A DNA stretch of 62,748 nt, from positions 1 to 62,748 of the forward strand of contig JBAPRR010000277.1 in the NCBI GenBank assembly GCA_049281195.1, given 5' to 3'. Origin of the DNA: JBAPRR01 sp049281195. Lineage in GTDB: Bacteria; Actinomycetota; Acidimicrobiia; Acidimicrobiales; CAVXTF01. The stretch's first letter is position 1. Each line of letters opens with the position of its first letter. Shown piece after piece: positions 40,604-48,592 of this stretch. The position numbers and the translations under genes are program-made. A model generated the notes under the pieces. That model was not told the origin of the DNA, searched no databases, and saw nothing but the letters and a program-made list of their open reading frames with translations.

Positions 40604-41200
40604 ATGGCTGAATACGACCCCAAAGCAGACCTGCACGCTTACCTGAATGAGGAGCGGAAGTCCGTTCTGTGGAAGCTCGACGGAGCTTCCGAGTACGACA
40701 TCCGACGCCCGGTTGTGCCGAGTGGGACCAACCTCCTCGGGCTCGTCAAGCACCTGACCGGGGTTGAGCTCGGTTATTTCGGGGAGACGTTCGAACGAAT
40801 CCCCGACATCAAGAAGCCCTGGGGCGACGAGCCCGAAGTGGTGAACATCGACATGTGGGCAACGGCCGACGAGTCGAGGGAGTACATCGTCGGCCAGTAC
40901 ACAAAGGCTTGCGAGTTCGCAGACAAGACGATCGAAGAGCTCCCGATCGGAGCCATCGGCCATGTTCCCTGGTGGCCTAAGGAGCGAAACGAGGTGACGC
41001 TCCACAGGGTCCTCGTCCACGTGGCCACGGAGACCGCCAGACATGCGGGCCACGCCGACATCGTCCGCGAGCTCATCGACGGAGTGGTGGGCCTGCGCCA
41101 GCAGAATGACAACGTCCCGCCCGAAGAAGCCGCATGGTGGGCGGACTATTACGCAAAGCTCGAAGAAGCGGCGTTGGAAGCAGCCAGACGAGCTGGTTGA
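40604..41200 (+). CDS. DinB/DUF664-family protein
   Basis: 198 aa. Four-helix DinB fold: VLWKLDGASEYDIRRPVVPSGTNLLGLVKHLTGVELGYFGETF supplies the first metal His (KHL) and VTLHRVLVHVATETARHAGHADIVRELIDG the other two (VLVHV, ARHAGHAD). DUF664 members of actinobacteria are often thiol-S-transferases using mycothiol; the substrate is not known. ATG at 40604 was chosen because the family begins there; the frame is open further upstream but overlaps the MFS operator. Divergent from the MFS-marR operon. Confidence 0.87.
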   Translation: MAEYDPKADLHAYLNEERKSVLWKLDGASEYDIRRPVVPSGTNLLGLVKHLTGVELGYFGETFERIPDIKKPWGDEPEVVNIDMWATADESREYIVGQYTKACEFADKTIEELPIGAIGHVPWWPKERNEVTLHRVLVHVATETARHAGHADIVRELIDGVVGLRQQNDNVPPEEAAWWADYYAKLEEAALEAARRAG

Positions 41201-41246
41201 ACCGCCCGATCGCAGAACCGGATTGAGCAGATGGAAGGAGAACGGC

Positions 41247-41597
41247 ATGGCCGAACTGCAAGTGGACGGAGAGGACCTCGTACTTCATCTGTCGGTGGGC
41301 GAAAAGATCCTGGGGGCCCATGGCGACCCGAAGGTTCCCGCATCCGCCGTCGCACAGATCGAGATACTCGAAGACGCCCACGAGGCAGCCGATCATGGCT
41401 TCAGGGTTGGCGAAAGGATTCCGGGTGTTTCCGAGATCGGGACGTTCTATTCGGGTGGCAGGAAGCTATTTGCCTCGGTACACCGGTCAACTCCGCGCGG
41501 CCTCCGGATCACCTTCAACGACGCCAAGTACGACGAATGGGTAGTCGGTTGCGAAGATCCCGAAGGTGTCCGCGCCGGTCTTCAGCTGCCGAAGTGA
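41247..41597 (+). CDS. Conserved hypothetical protein, small PH-like beta protein
   Basis: 116 aa. The pattern LVLHLSVGEKILGAHGDPKVPASAVAQIEILEDAHEA...GERIPGVSEIGTFYSGGRKLFASVH...RGLRITFNDAKYDEWVVGCEDPEGV matches a widespread actinobacterial family without a name, whose likely fold is a bacterial PH-like barrel. No catalytic residues or signal peptide. ATG at 41247 is preceded by GGAAGGAG, a strong ribosome site. It follows the DinB gene by 46 nt and may be co-transcribed with it. Function unknown. Confidence 0.85.
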   Translation: MAELQVDGEDLVLHLSVGEKILGAHGDPKVPASAVAQIEILEDAHEAADHGFRVGERIPGVSEIGTFYSGGRKLFASVHRSTPRGLRITFNDAKYDEWVVGCEDPEGVRAGLQLPK

Positions 41598-41622
41598 GCG
41601 CCAATGCGTGGCCGGCGGTCCT

Positions 41623-42930
41623 TCAGGAGGTGGATTCTCCGTTGTTCTCCGCAGCCGCCGCCTGAAGGAGCTGTTGGAAGCTGACCGTCTGGCTCGGGGC
41701 CGGCGCCGAGATGCTTACGGGTACGCCGTAGTTGGACAGATCGTACGTTTCATCGATGGTCACATCGGTTGACGAGACCGATTCGCTCATGTCCACGGTG
41801 GCCCTCTGCAGAAGGCCACTGCTGTTGATGTAGACGTAGTAGTGCATCGGACCGAAGTTCAGGTGCGACGCCAATTGTGAAATCCAACTCGGCAGTTTCG
41901 CGGTCGCGAGCTGGGCTCGAAGTTCTGCCGGACTTATCGTCACGGAGTAGCCCTGGACGCTCGCTCCGTCGATCGTCGAGGGACCCAATGTCTTCACGGT
42001 GTTTCCTTGATCGGCCAGTAACCGCAACATTGCGGCAGGGCTTTCACCACCGCTGAGCGGACCATCATTCGTGAGCGAACTCCCGTTCCCGGGATTCCCG
42101 GTCGAGGACAGATCAATGGAGATCCAGGACTTGCCCGGAAGTAGCTCCGACAGACCGGGAATTGACTCGTAGACGTCGCCGCCGACGTAACGGACGGTGA
42201 CCAGCTGGGATTCGCCCTCTGCTGCTATCGACATGCCGAGCTGCAGAGAATTCGTCGTGAAGTCGATTTCGCCGCTGCCAGTACCGTTGACCGATTCACT
42301 TTCGCCATTCACATCTATCTTCTCCGTCACCGTGACTTCGGCTGTCTTTGTCGTAAGACTGTGGTCAACGGCACTAATGAGGACAGCACTCGGAGTCGGT
42401 GTTCCACCGGTGAGCACGAGTCCGAGGGTGATGCCGATGATCGCGACAAGTACGCCAGCGGCACCAGCGAGAATCGGAACGCGCCTTTTGCGCGCCGGTG
42501 GCGAAGCGGAACTGCTGAACACGATCGAATCGCCGTTTTCCGTCCCCGCGAATCCGAACGCCGACGGGGACCTGGCCTGCAATCCGGCGGTGTCTATCGG
42601 AACGCTTGGATCCGGTGGCAACCAGGTGCGGAGGACCGGGTCGAACCTCCATCCGAGCCCCGGCGCGTCCAACCAATGTGATCCGTCCAAAAACTTGTGA
42701 GACGTGTACTGCGAGCCGTCCCAGTAGGAGATGTACCTGGGATCAGCCTGGCTCGTTTGCCAGCCCGCTGCGGCAGCCGATTGCAGGTGGACCTTCTGAG
42801 AAACGATCTCCGGAGAATGGGCATTGTCAGGCATACCGGCGTTACCGGGATTACCCGTCTCGGGATGAGCGGCGTCATCGGCGTTGCCCTTGTCAGGGCG
42901 GTCAGCCCCAAAGGAATCCATCGTGTTCAC
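41623..42930 (-). CDS. Membrane-anchored LppX/LprG-like lipid-binding protein with DUF2510-like N-terminus
   Basis: 435 aa. Residues 40-120 contain YWDGSQYTSHKFLDGSHWLDAPGLGWRFDPVLRTWLPPD, similar to DUF2510 (YWDG..WT). A membrane helix follows at about 155-180 (ILAGAAGVLVAIIGITLGLVLTGG). The outer part of 250 residues (LISAVDHSLTTKTAEVTVTEKIDV...GEIDFTTNSLQLGMSI...VRYVGGDVYESIP...WISIDLS) follows the LppX/LprG/LprF pattern of extracytoplasmic lipid carriers. It lacks a lipobox; the helix replaces it. GTG at 42930 has GGGGAGGT upstream. Convergent with the small PH-like gene, 25 bp away. Confidence 0.75.
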   Translation of the reverse strand: MNTMDSFGADRPDKGNADDAAHPETGNPGNAGMPDNAHSPEIVSQKVHLQSAAAAGWQTSQADPRYISYWDGSQYTSHKFLDGSHWLDAPGLGWRFDPVLRTWLPPDPSVPIDTAGLQARSPSAFGFAGTENGDSIVFSSSASPPARKRRVPILAGAAGVLVAIIGITLGLVLTGGTPTPSAVLISAVDHSLTTKTAEVTVTEKIDVNGESESVNGTGSGEIDFTTNSLQLGMSIAAEGESQLVTVRYVGGDVYESIPGLSELLPGKSWISIDLSSTGNPGNGSSLTNDGPLSGGESPAAMLRLLADQGNTVKTLGPSTIDGASVQGYSVTISPAELRAQLATAKLPSWISQLASHLNFGPMHYYVYINSSGLLQRATVDMSESVSSTDVTIDETYDLSNYGVPVSISAPAPSQTVSFQQLLQAAAAENNGESTS

Positions 42931-43096
42931 GGCCGGTTCGACCTCCCCAAACGTTGCCCTCTGCACGTAATGTCGACGTTCGGAGGACTCTTCTCAAGAA
43001 GTAATCGGCGACCCGTTACATATTCGACGTGCGATAACCACGCCAATGGCTCTAGAGCACTGATTCGCCAGCCGGAGACGCTCCGGCGGGAGCGGA

Positions 43097-43855
43097 TCAG
43101 ACCAGGACGGATCCCCCTGCGACGTCGATCGTTATCCCTGTTATCCATGACGACTGGTCCGACGCCAAGAAGACGGCTGCGTCCGCCACGTCCTCCGGGG
43201 TGCCCAACCGCTGGATGGGGTGATTCTTGATCATCTGGTCCCGCATCCCCTCCGGTATCTGTTGATTGTTCCTATCGGTCATGATCGTCTCGGGAGCGAT
43301 GCAATTGACTCGGATCCCGTATGGTCCTGCCTGCGCCGCGAGTTCCTTGGTGATCAGTTCGATCCCGGCCTTCGCCGCTCCGTATGCGATCGGCGACTGA
43401 ACTGTCGGCCGGCGCGACGCCGCAGACGACATGGTGATGATTGCTCCGCGACCTCGCTCTTTCATACCGGGCAGGAATGCCCTGATCGTGAGAAACGTGG
43501 AAGTCAGGTTCGCATCGATCGATGCCTTAAAGCCCTCTTCGGATATCTCTTCCAACAGTCCCGGTTTCACTGGGTTTCCGCCCGCATTCGCGACGAGAAC
43601 GTCAACAGGGCCGAGCTCGCCTTCGATCTTGTTCCTCATGTCTTCGATCTCCGATGAATGCGTCAGATCCCCGTTCACGACGAAGGATCTTCCGCCGCTT
43701 TGATCGATCTCCTTCTTGACGGATTCGAGTGCATCGAGATCACGACCGTGCAGAACGACCGAAGCATCGGCGGCTGCGAACTTGATTGCGATCGCTCGTC
43801 CTATTCCTCGCGAGCTTCCCGTTACGAGCACGATCTGCTCTTGAAAATCAGTCAC
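43097..43855 (-). CDS. SDR-family oxidoreductase (FabG-like), co-regulated with MarR
   Basis: 252 aa. VTGSSRGIGRA cofactor motif, VANAGG, catalytic Ser in TMSSAAS and YGAAKAG. The closest general type is 3-ketoacyl reductase/glucose-dehydrogenase-like SDR. The ATG is 3 nt after the upstream MarR stop, so both form one transcript driven from the operator at 44382-44416. The substrate may be the MarR ligand or its precursor (inference). Confidence 0.9.
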   Translation of the reverse strand: MTDFQEQIVLVTGSSRGIGRAIAIKFAAADASVVLHGRDLDALESVKKEIDQSGGRSFVVNGDLTHSSEIEDMRNKIEGELGPVDVLVANAGGNPVKPGLLEEISEEGFKASIDANLTSTFLTIRAFLPGMKERGRGAIITMSSAASRRPTVQSPIAYGAAKAGIELITKELAAQAGPYGIRVNCIAPETIMTDRNNQQIPEGMRDQMIKNHPIQRLGTPEDVADAAVFLASDQSSWITGITIDVAGGSVLV

Positions 43856-43858
43856 TCG

Positions 43859-44365
43859 CTATTCCCTCCTTGCTTCTTTGCGGGTTCTTTGCGATTCCGA
43901 ATCGGCTGGGCCGTCCACGCCCGAAGCAGCAGAAGCACCCGACACGTTCCCCACTACCAGTCCGAGGAGTTGACGCAGCCTCGAAACGTCTTCATCCGAT
44001 ATCCCGGTTCGCAGTCGGCGGTCGAAGTCCAGTGCCGCTTGGCGCAGCGCCTGGAACTTCAACTCCCCGGCATTGGTCAACTTGATCTGGTGATCCCTAC
44101 GGTTGGCTTCATCGCGCTCCCGGGTCAGGAGCCCCTGATCCACCATGGAGTTCAGGTGGTACGTCAGCGTCGCTTGCCTGATCCCGACCGAATCCGCGAT
44201 CTGCCGCTGATTTTTGGGGGCGTTGCTCTTGACGGAGATCAGGATCAGCCAGACCGCAAGCGTTCCCCCGGCCGCGTTGAGCTGTTCCTCGAATGCCCGA
44301 CTGACGCTTCTTGCGGCCCGGGTCAGCTCGAGCCCGATCGGAGTAACTACCGGAGGTCCCGTCAT
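43859..44365 (-). CDS. MarR-family transcriptional regulator with autoregulatory operator
   Basis: 168 aa. Winged helix KNQRQIADSVGIRQATLTYHLNSMVDQGLLTRERDEANRRDHQIKLTNAGELKF is typical. ATG at 44365 with AC(C)GGGAGG-like purines weak; the next in-frame Met is far inside. A 13-bp inverted repeat ends 17 bp upstream of the start. The last 25 residues are a charged tail (DSESQRTRKEARRE). First gene of the marR-SDR pair. Confidence 0.88.
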   Translation of the reverse strand: MTGPPVVTPIGLELTRAARSVSRAFEEQLNAAGGTLAVWLILISVKSNAPKNQRQIADSVGIRQATLTYHLNSMVDQGLLTRERDEANRRDHQIKLTNAGELKFQALRQAALDFDRRLRTGISDEDVSRLRQLLGLVVGNVSGASAASGVDGPADSESQRTRKEARRE

Positions 44366-44381
44366 GGCCCCAGGCTAGCAG

Positions 44382-44416
44382 ATACTTAGATCTCTAATGG
44401 TTCGAGACCTAAGTAT
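44382..44416. promoter_or_regulatory. Palindromic operator upstream of marR-SDR
   Basis: ATACTTAGATCTC (44382-44394) and GAGACCTAAGTAT (44404-44416) pair at 12 of 13 positions with a 9-bp spacer. It sits at the promoter of the marR gene and is AT-rich. Likely site of the adjacent MarR protein. Confidence 0.75.
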
Positions 44417-44465
44417 TGTTCGGCCGACCCCCCTCAGAAACGCCCTCGCCTCAGGCGCGGGAGCC

Positions 44466-45323
44466 TCACAAGCGCTCCGAAGTCGCTGCGGGCCGGTCGT
44501 TCAGAGTGCTGTACTCCGACCACGAGCCGGGATAGAGACGGCCGAATCCCTCCCCGAAGCCACAGTGTTCGAGAACCAGCAGGTTGTGGCAGGCCGTGAT
44601 GCCCGATCCGCAATACGACACGACCCCGTCAGCCAGGACCTCTGACCGGGCAGGTTCGATCGCGGCCACCTCGAACCGGCTCAGCAACTCGTCGACCTCC
44701 AGAAGAGTCCCGTCGGGTCGGAGGTTCGAGCGGCACGGCAGGTTCCACGCGCCCGGGATGTGGCCGGGCCTGGGGTCGAATGGTTCCTCCTGGCCCAGGT
44801 AGCGATCGGGCGGTCGGGCGTCGATCACGACGTTTGCCGGGTCAGCTGCGTCATCGGCAGTGGCCAGGCGCTCGGAAGGCCACGGCTTGGCCGTGAAAAC
44901 TCCACTATGCGCCGCGTCGTGGCCATCACCCTGCTCGAGATGGCCGTCGTACGCGTTCAGACCTCCGTCCAACAGAGCCGCGTCGTGCCCGGTTACCCGG
45001 AGCATCCATACCAGGCGTGCCGCGATCACTCCGCCCTGATCGTCGTAGGCGACGACCACCGAGCCATCGTCGATCCCCGCTTCCGACATGCCTTCTGCGA
45101 ACACCGCAGGTTCAGGAAGGGGATGCCGTCCGTGGCCCGATCTCGGATCGCCGGCGAGCCAACGCTCGAGGTCGATGAAAACCGCTCCCGGAATGTGACC
45201 CGACTCGTAAGCCTGGCGACCGGATCTGCCGTCGATGTACCAGCGGGCGTCGGCGAGCGCCAGATTGCGGTCTCCCCACGATCGGGTTTCGAGCCAATTC
45301 CGGTCGACGAATGGCGGAATCAT
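44466..45323 (-). CDS. Thiosulfate/3-mercaptopyruvate sulfurtransferase (double rhodanese)
   Basis: 285 aa with two rhodanese domains: the inactive N-domain (LADARWYIDGRSGRQAYESGHIPGAVFIDLERWL) and the active C-domain with Cys in VSYCGSGITACHNLL. CGSG(V/I)T(A/S) is the loop typical of mercaptopyruvate-type enzymes. It transfers sulfane sulfur to cyanide or thiols. ATG at 45323 shares its A with the TGA stop of the upstream CoA-transferase gene (TGATG), so translation is coupled. A longer frame up to 45419 lies inside that gene and is not needed. Confidence 0.9.
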   Translation of the reverse strand: MIPPFVDRNWLETRSWGDRNLALADARWYIDGRSGRQAYESGHIPGAVFIDLERWLAGDPRSGHGRHPLPEPAVFAEGMSEAGIDDGSVVVAYDDQGGVIAARLVWMLRVTGHDAALLDGGLNAYDGHLEQGDGHDAAHSGVFTAKPWPSERLATADDAADPANVVIDARPPDRYLGQEEPFDPRPGHIPGAWNLPCRSNLRPDGTLLEVDELLSRFEVAAIEPARSEVLADGVVSYCGSGITACHNLLVLEHCGFGEGFGRLYPGSWSEYSTLNDRPAATSERL

Positions 45324-47725
45324 CAGCAGCTCCAGTTGTAGTCCTCGCCCGGCTCGGTCCAACCGACGACCCCCGACGCCTTCAGCGCGTTGGCGACTTC
45401 GGCCGAGAAGCCCGCCCACTCGAGGATCTCCCGCGAGTGCTGGCCGACAAGAGGTGGCGGTCCGGCGATCCGTCCCGGAGTATCGGACAGGAATATGAGC
45501 TGGCCGAATTGCCTGAGCATCCCGAACAACGGATGCTCGTACGCGACACAGAGCCCGAGCGACAGGTTCTCCTCGTCGTACAAAACGGTCTCACCGCCGT
45601 GGGTGTCGACGGGGATCTCGTTCGGGACCCCGACCGGGTCGAGTGAGTTCTGGATTTGCTGCGAGGTCCGTTCCGCGAACAACGAACCAAGAAGTTGTTC
45701 AAGGATTTTCCGGTTCCCCAATCGATCTTCACTGGTGGCGAACCGAGCGTCTGACGCGATCTCCGCGCGACCGAGCGCTTTGCACAGCGCGTCGAAATGT
45801 CCGGGCCCGACCGCGGCGATCTGGATCCAACCGTCGTAGGTGCGGTACAGCCGGTAGAGAGGACCGAGGCCGGTCTGCTCTTTGTCGAGCACGGGATATT
45901 CGACGGGGCCATCGCCGGTGAGAAAGACCTCGCTCGAGAACACCGCGCCGGCGTTCAACAACGACGTCGTGACCGACTGGCCCTTGCCGTCGACGCCGCG
46001 CCGGTAAAGAGCGAGCACCAGTCCGACCACCGACAGGAATGCATTGCCGGTGTCGCACATCCCCATCCGGATGTAGAGAGGAGGATTGCCCTGTCTCACC
46101 GGACCGGCTTCGTATTCGAGCCCGCAGGCAGCTTGGTACAACGGGTCCAGGCCTCCGGAGTGCGACAGGGGGCCTTCCTCCCCGTACGCGTATGTGTTGC
46201 AGTAGATCAGGTCCGGCTTGTACTTCTTCAACGTGTCATAGTCGACGCCGAGGCGAGCGGCGGTCCCCTTCGTCATGTTGTGCTGCACGATGTCCGCCCG
46301 CTCTACAAGCTTGTACAAGACCTCGAGACCTTCGGGCTTGCGCAGGTCGAGAGCGATCGACTTTTTGCCGCGCTGACAACCGACGAACGGCGCCGGAACG
46401 AACCGCATCGAATCGCCTGTCACCGGCTCGACCTTGATCACCTCTGCGCCGAGGTCCGACAGGATCATCGCCGCGAACGGCCCGGCCAGGTACTGACCGA
46501 GGTCGAGCACGACCACGCCTTCGAGCGCGTGCTTGATGCTCTCTCGACCTTCGGCGGATCGCTCAGTTGTCGCTAGCCCTGTGCTCTGGTTCATCAGTTG
46601 GTCGTTGTGCGCGCCAACTCGGGGACGACCACCGAGGATCCTTCCCGGGTTGCCAGAAAGGCGGACCGGTATCCCGATCTGCGTGGTGGTGCCCAGGTCC
46701 GGGTCGTCGACCTCTACGACCATGCCATTGGCGATCAATTGAGGATGCTTGTAAGCGTCGTACATCGCCACGATGGCCTCGCACCCGAGGTTCGCGGCAT
46801 TCATGTCGTCGACCACCTCTTTGGTGGCCATCATGCGGATTGCGTCCCGCAGACGATTCTCGCCCGCTTGACGGTCTTCGGCGGAGCCGCCGAACAGAAC
46901 GGCGGGATCGGGGACTTCCAGTCCGGCAACCTGCTGCAGCGTGCTGGTGGGGGTCAGCCCGTTCATGGTCGAAGCGTGTACCCAACCGTCAGCGCACTCG
47001 TAGATCGTCGTCTGGTGCACTCCCGGCGGGTTCGTCTTTTGCAACATTGCCTGGTGAGAGGGCCCGAATCGCTCCGCGTCCTGCCAGAGCATGGTCGTAT
47101 AGGCCAGAGCACCCTGATACAGAGAGGTCTCGACGCGTTGACCCCGACCAGTCCTGTTCCTGGCGCACAGGGCCGTCACTATCCCCGTCGCGGCGAGGAA
47201 GCAGCTCGCCATGCTCGGCGCCGGGAAGTGCACGAAGATCGGACCCTCCCTCCAGCCAGGTTGCTCAGCTTGAAGTCCCGAACGCGCCTGTATCAGGGCG
47301 TCATAACCCGCCCTGCCTGCGTGCCTGCTCGCCGACGGGTAACCGGGAACCGACGCGTAGACGAGCCTCGGGAACCGGTCACGAAGATCCTCATATGCCA
47401 GGCCGAGCTTGGCCATCGTCCCTGGCAAAAAGCTCTCCACGAGCACGTCCGCCGTAGCCAGCAATTCGACGAACGCATCGAGGTCTTCGGGGTCCTTCAA
47501 GTCGACGGTCACGGATCGGCGGCTTCTGTGCCACACATGCGAACCGGGCATGGAGCGCAGGGGATCCCCTCCCGGAGGTTCGACCTTGATGACATCGGCC
47601 CCCTGCTCGGCAAGGAGCATCACTCCGAGAGGTCCTGCGATTCCGGACGTCAGATCGAGAATTCTGACTCCCGTTAGAGCTCCGGCGACATCCGCGGCGT
47701 CATCTGGAGCTTCCGAGCTGGACAT
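45323..47725 (-). CDS. Fused tandem CaiB/BaiF (class III) CoA-transferase
   Basis: 800 aa made of two full class III CoA-transferase units. N-unit: LTGVRILDLTSGIAGPLGVMLLAEQGADVIKVEPPGGDPLR with Asp in GRAGYDALIQARSG. C-unit: VVLDLGQYLAGPFAAMILSDLGAEVIKVEPVTGDSMR with Asp in HSGGLDPLYQAACG. Both candidate catalytic Asp residues are kept, so both halves may be active, or the protein may act as a pseudo-dimer in place of the usual interlocked homodimer. Substrate unknown (a carboxylic acid activated with CoA from another thioester). ATG at 47725 fits the first conserved residues; an extension to 47815 is open but unconserved. Confidence 0.9.
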   Translation of the reverse strand: MSSSEAPDDAADVAGALTGVRILDLTSGIAGPLGVMLLAEQGADVIKVEPPGGDPLRSMPGSHVWHRSRRSVTVDLKDPEDLDAFVELLATADVLVESFLPGTMAKLGLAYEDLRDRFPRLVYASVPGYPSASRHAGRAGYDALIQARSGLQAEQPGWREGPIFVHFPAPSMASCFLAATGIVTALCARNRTGRGQRVETSLYQGALAYTTMLWQDAERFGPSHQAMLQKTNPPGVHQTTIYECADGWVHASTMNGLTPTSTLQQVAGLEVPDPAVLFGGSAEDRQAGENRLRDAIRMMATKEVVDDMNAANLGCEAIVAMYDAYKHPQLIANGMVVEVDDPDLGTTTQIGIPVRLSGNPGRILGGRPRVGAHNDQLMNQSTGLATTERSAEGRESIKHALEGVVVLDLGQYLAGPFAAMILSDLGAEVIKVEPVTGDSMRFVPAPFVGCQRGKKSIALDLRKPEGLEVLYKLVERADIVQHNMTKGTAARLGVDYDTLKKYKPDLIYCNTYAYGEEGPLSHSGGLDPLYQAACGLEYEAGPVRQGNPPLYIRMGMCDTGNAFLSVVGLVLALYRRGVDGKGQSVTTSLLNAGAVFSSEVFLTGDGPVEYPVLDKEQTGLGPLYRLYRTYDGWIQIAAVGPGHFDALCKALGRAEIASDARFATSEDRLGNRKILEQLLGSLFAERTSQQIQNSLDPVGVPNEIPVDTHGGETVLYDEENLSLGLCVAYEHPLFGMLRQFGQLIFLSDTPGRIAGPPPLVGQHSREILEWAGFSAEVANALKASGVVGWTEPGEDYNWSC

Positions 47726-47745
47726 AGCCGGAAAACTATCGGCCG

Positions 47746-47786
47746 GTTCCGGGATGGACACGAAACAGTTCCGGGATTGACACGAA
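47746..47786. repeat. 22-bp-period tandem repeat at the CoA-transferase/peroxiredoxin divergent promoter
   Basis: GTTCCGGGATGGACACGAA (47746-47764) and the copy at 47768-47786 differ at one base. It lies 21 bp upstream of the CoA-transferase ATG, on the promoter side of both genes. Could act as a paired binding site, or be another slippage product. Confidence 0.75.
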
Positions 47787-47835
47787 CGCAAGGGTTGCGT
47801 TCGGATGAGGGGCACTCACACCGAAGGGAGCAGTT

Positions 47836-48318
47836 ATGCCCATCTCAGTCGGCGACAAGATTCCCGATGTCGAGATCCGAACCATGGGACCCGAGGGGCC
47901 CGTCGCGGTACACACCGGCGAGGTTCTGGGCGAAGGAAGGGTCGTTCTTTTCGGCGTCCCGGGGGCTTTCACTCCTGGCTGCTCGAAGGTTCACCTCCCT
48001 GGGTTCGTTCAGCACGCCCATGAGCTCGCGGAGAAGGGTGTGACGAAGATCGCATGCATCGCCGTGAACGACGCCTGGGTGATGGACGCCTGGGGCCGGT
48101 CTCAGGGTGCGGAGGACAAAATCCTGATGCTCGCCGACGGCAACGGAGAGTTCACAAGGGCCATGGGACTCGAGTTCGACGCCACCGGAATAGGGCTGGG
48201 AACGCGTTCACAGCGCTATGCGGCCGTTATCGAAGACGGCGTGATCGCGAGACTCGATGTCGAAAAGGTCCCCGGTGTCGACGTGAGCTCGTGCGAGGCC
48301 GTCCTCTCGCACCTGTAG
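47836..48318 (+). CDS. Peroxiredoxin of the Prx5 family
   Basis: 160 aa. Peroxidatic Cys49 in GVPGAFTPGCSKVHLPGFV is the Prx5 signature, followed by IACIAVNDAWVMDAWG and RYAAVIEDGVIARLDVE. Reduces peroxides with a low-molecular-weight thiol or a glutaredoxin-like partner; mycothiol or ergothioneine neighbours make thiol use plausible. A Cys near the C-terminus (SSCEAVLSHL) might resolve. ATG at 47836 has AAGGGAG 7 nt upstream. Divergent from the CoA-transferase gene. Confidence 0.92.
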   Translation: MPISVGDKIPDVEIRTMGPEGPVAVHTGEVLGEGRVVLFGVPGAFTPGCSKVHLPGFVQHAHELAEKGVTKIACIAVNDAWVMDAWGRSQGAEDKILMLADGNGEFTRAMGLEFDATGIGLGTRSQRYAAVIEDGVIARLDVEKVPGVDVSSCEAVLSHL

Positions 48319-48363
48319 AGGTCCCTCGCACCTATAGAGGTCCCTCTCAGCCGCAGAGGTCTC
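48307..48363 (+). repeat. Three 19-bp tandem copies at the end of the peroxiredoxin gene
   Basis: Units at 48307-48325, 48326-48344 and 48345-48363; the first contains the TAG stop (48316-48318), the second repeats it one base changed (CTATAG), the third is more diverged. Confidence 0.85.
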
Positions 48364-48592
48364 TCTCAGCTGTGGTTGGCGAACGCAGGGAAATCTCGCG
48401 AATCTGTCCGCCGGACCAAATCGGCATGAGGAATCGCTGGTCAGCTGGGTAGAGCGGGTACGTGATCACCATTTCACCCCCAGGTGGAGGTCCCTTTTGT
48501 TACAGCCGGGTCCTAGGCTGTAAAGCGGAAGCCCGCTTTATGAATTGCCCGGACCCCGCGATCTTACGGACCTTCGACCCCTGGAACCTGCG

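Noticed and set aside
48430..48520. tRNA-like D-arm sequence TCAGCTGGGTAGAGC
   Set aside because: No T-arm (TTCGA) or matching acceptor stem follows, so no cloverleaf can be drawn.
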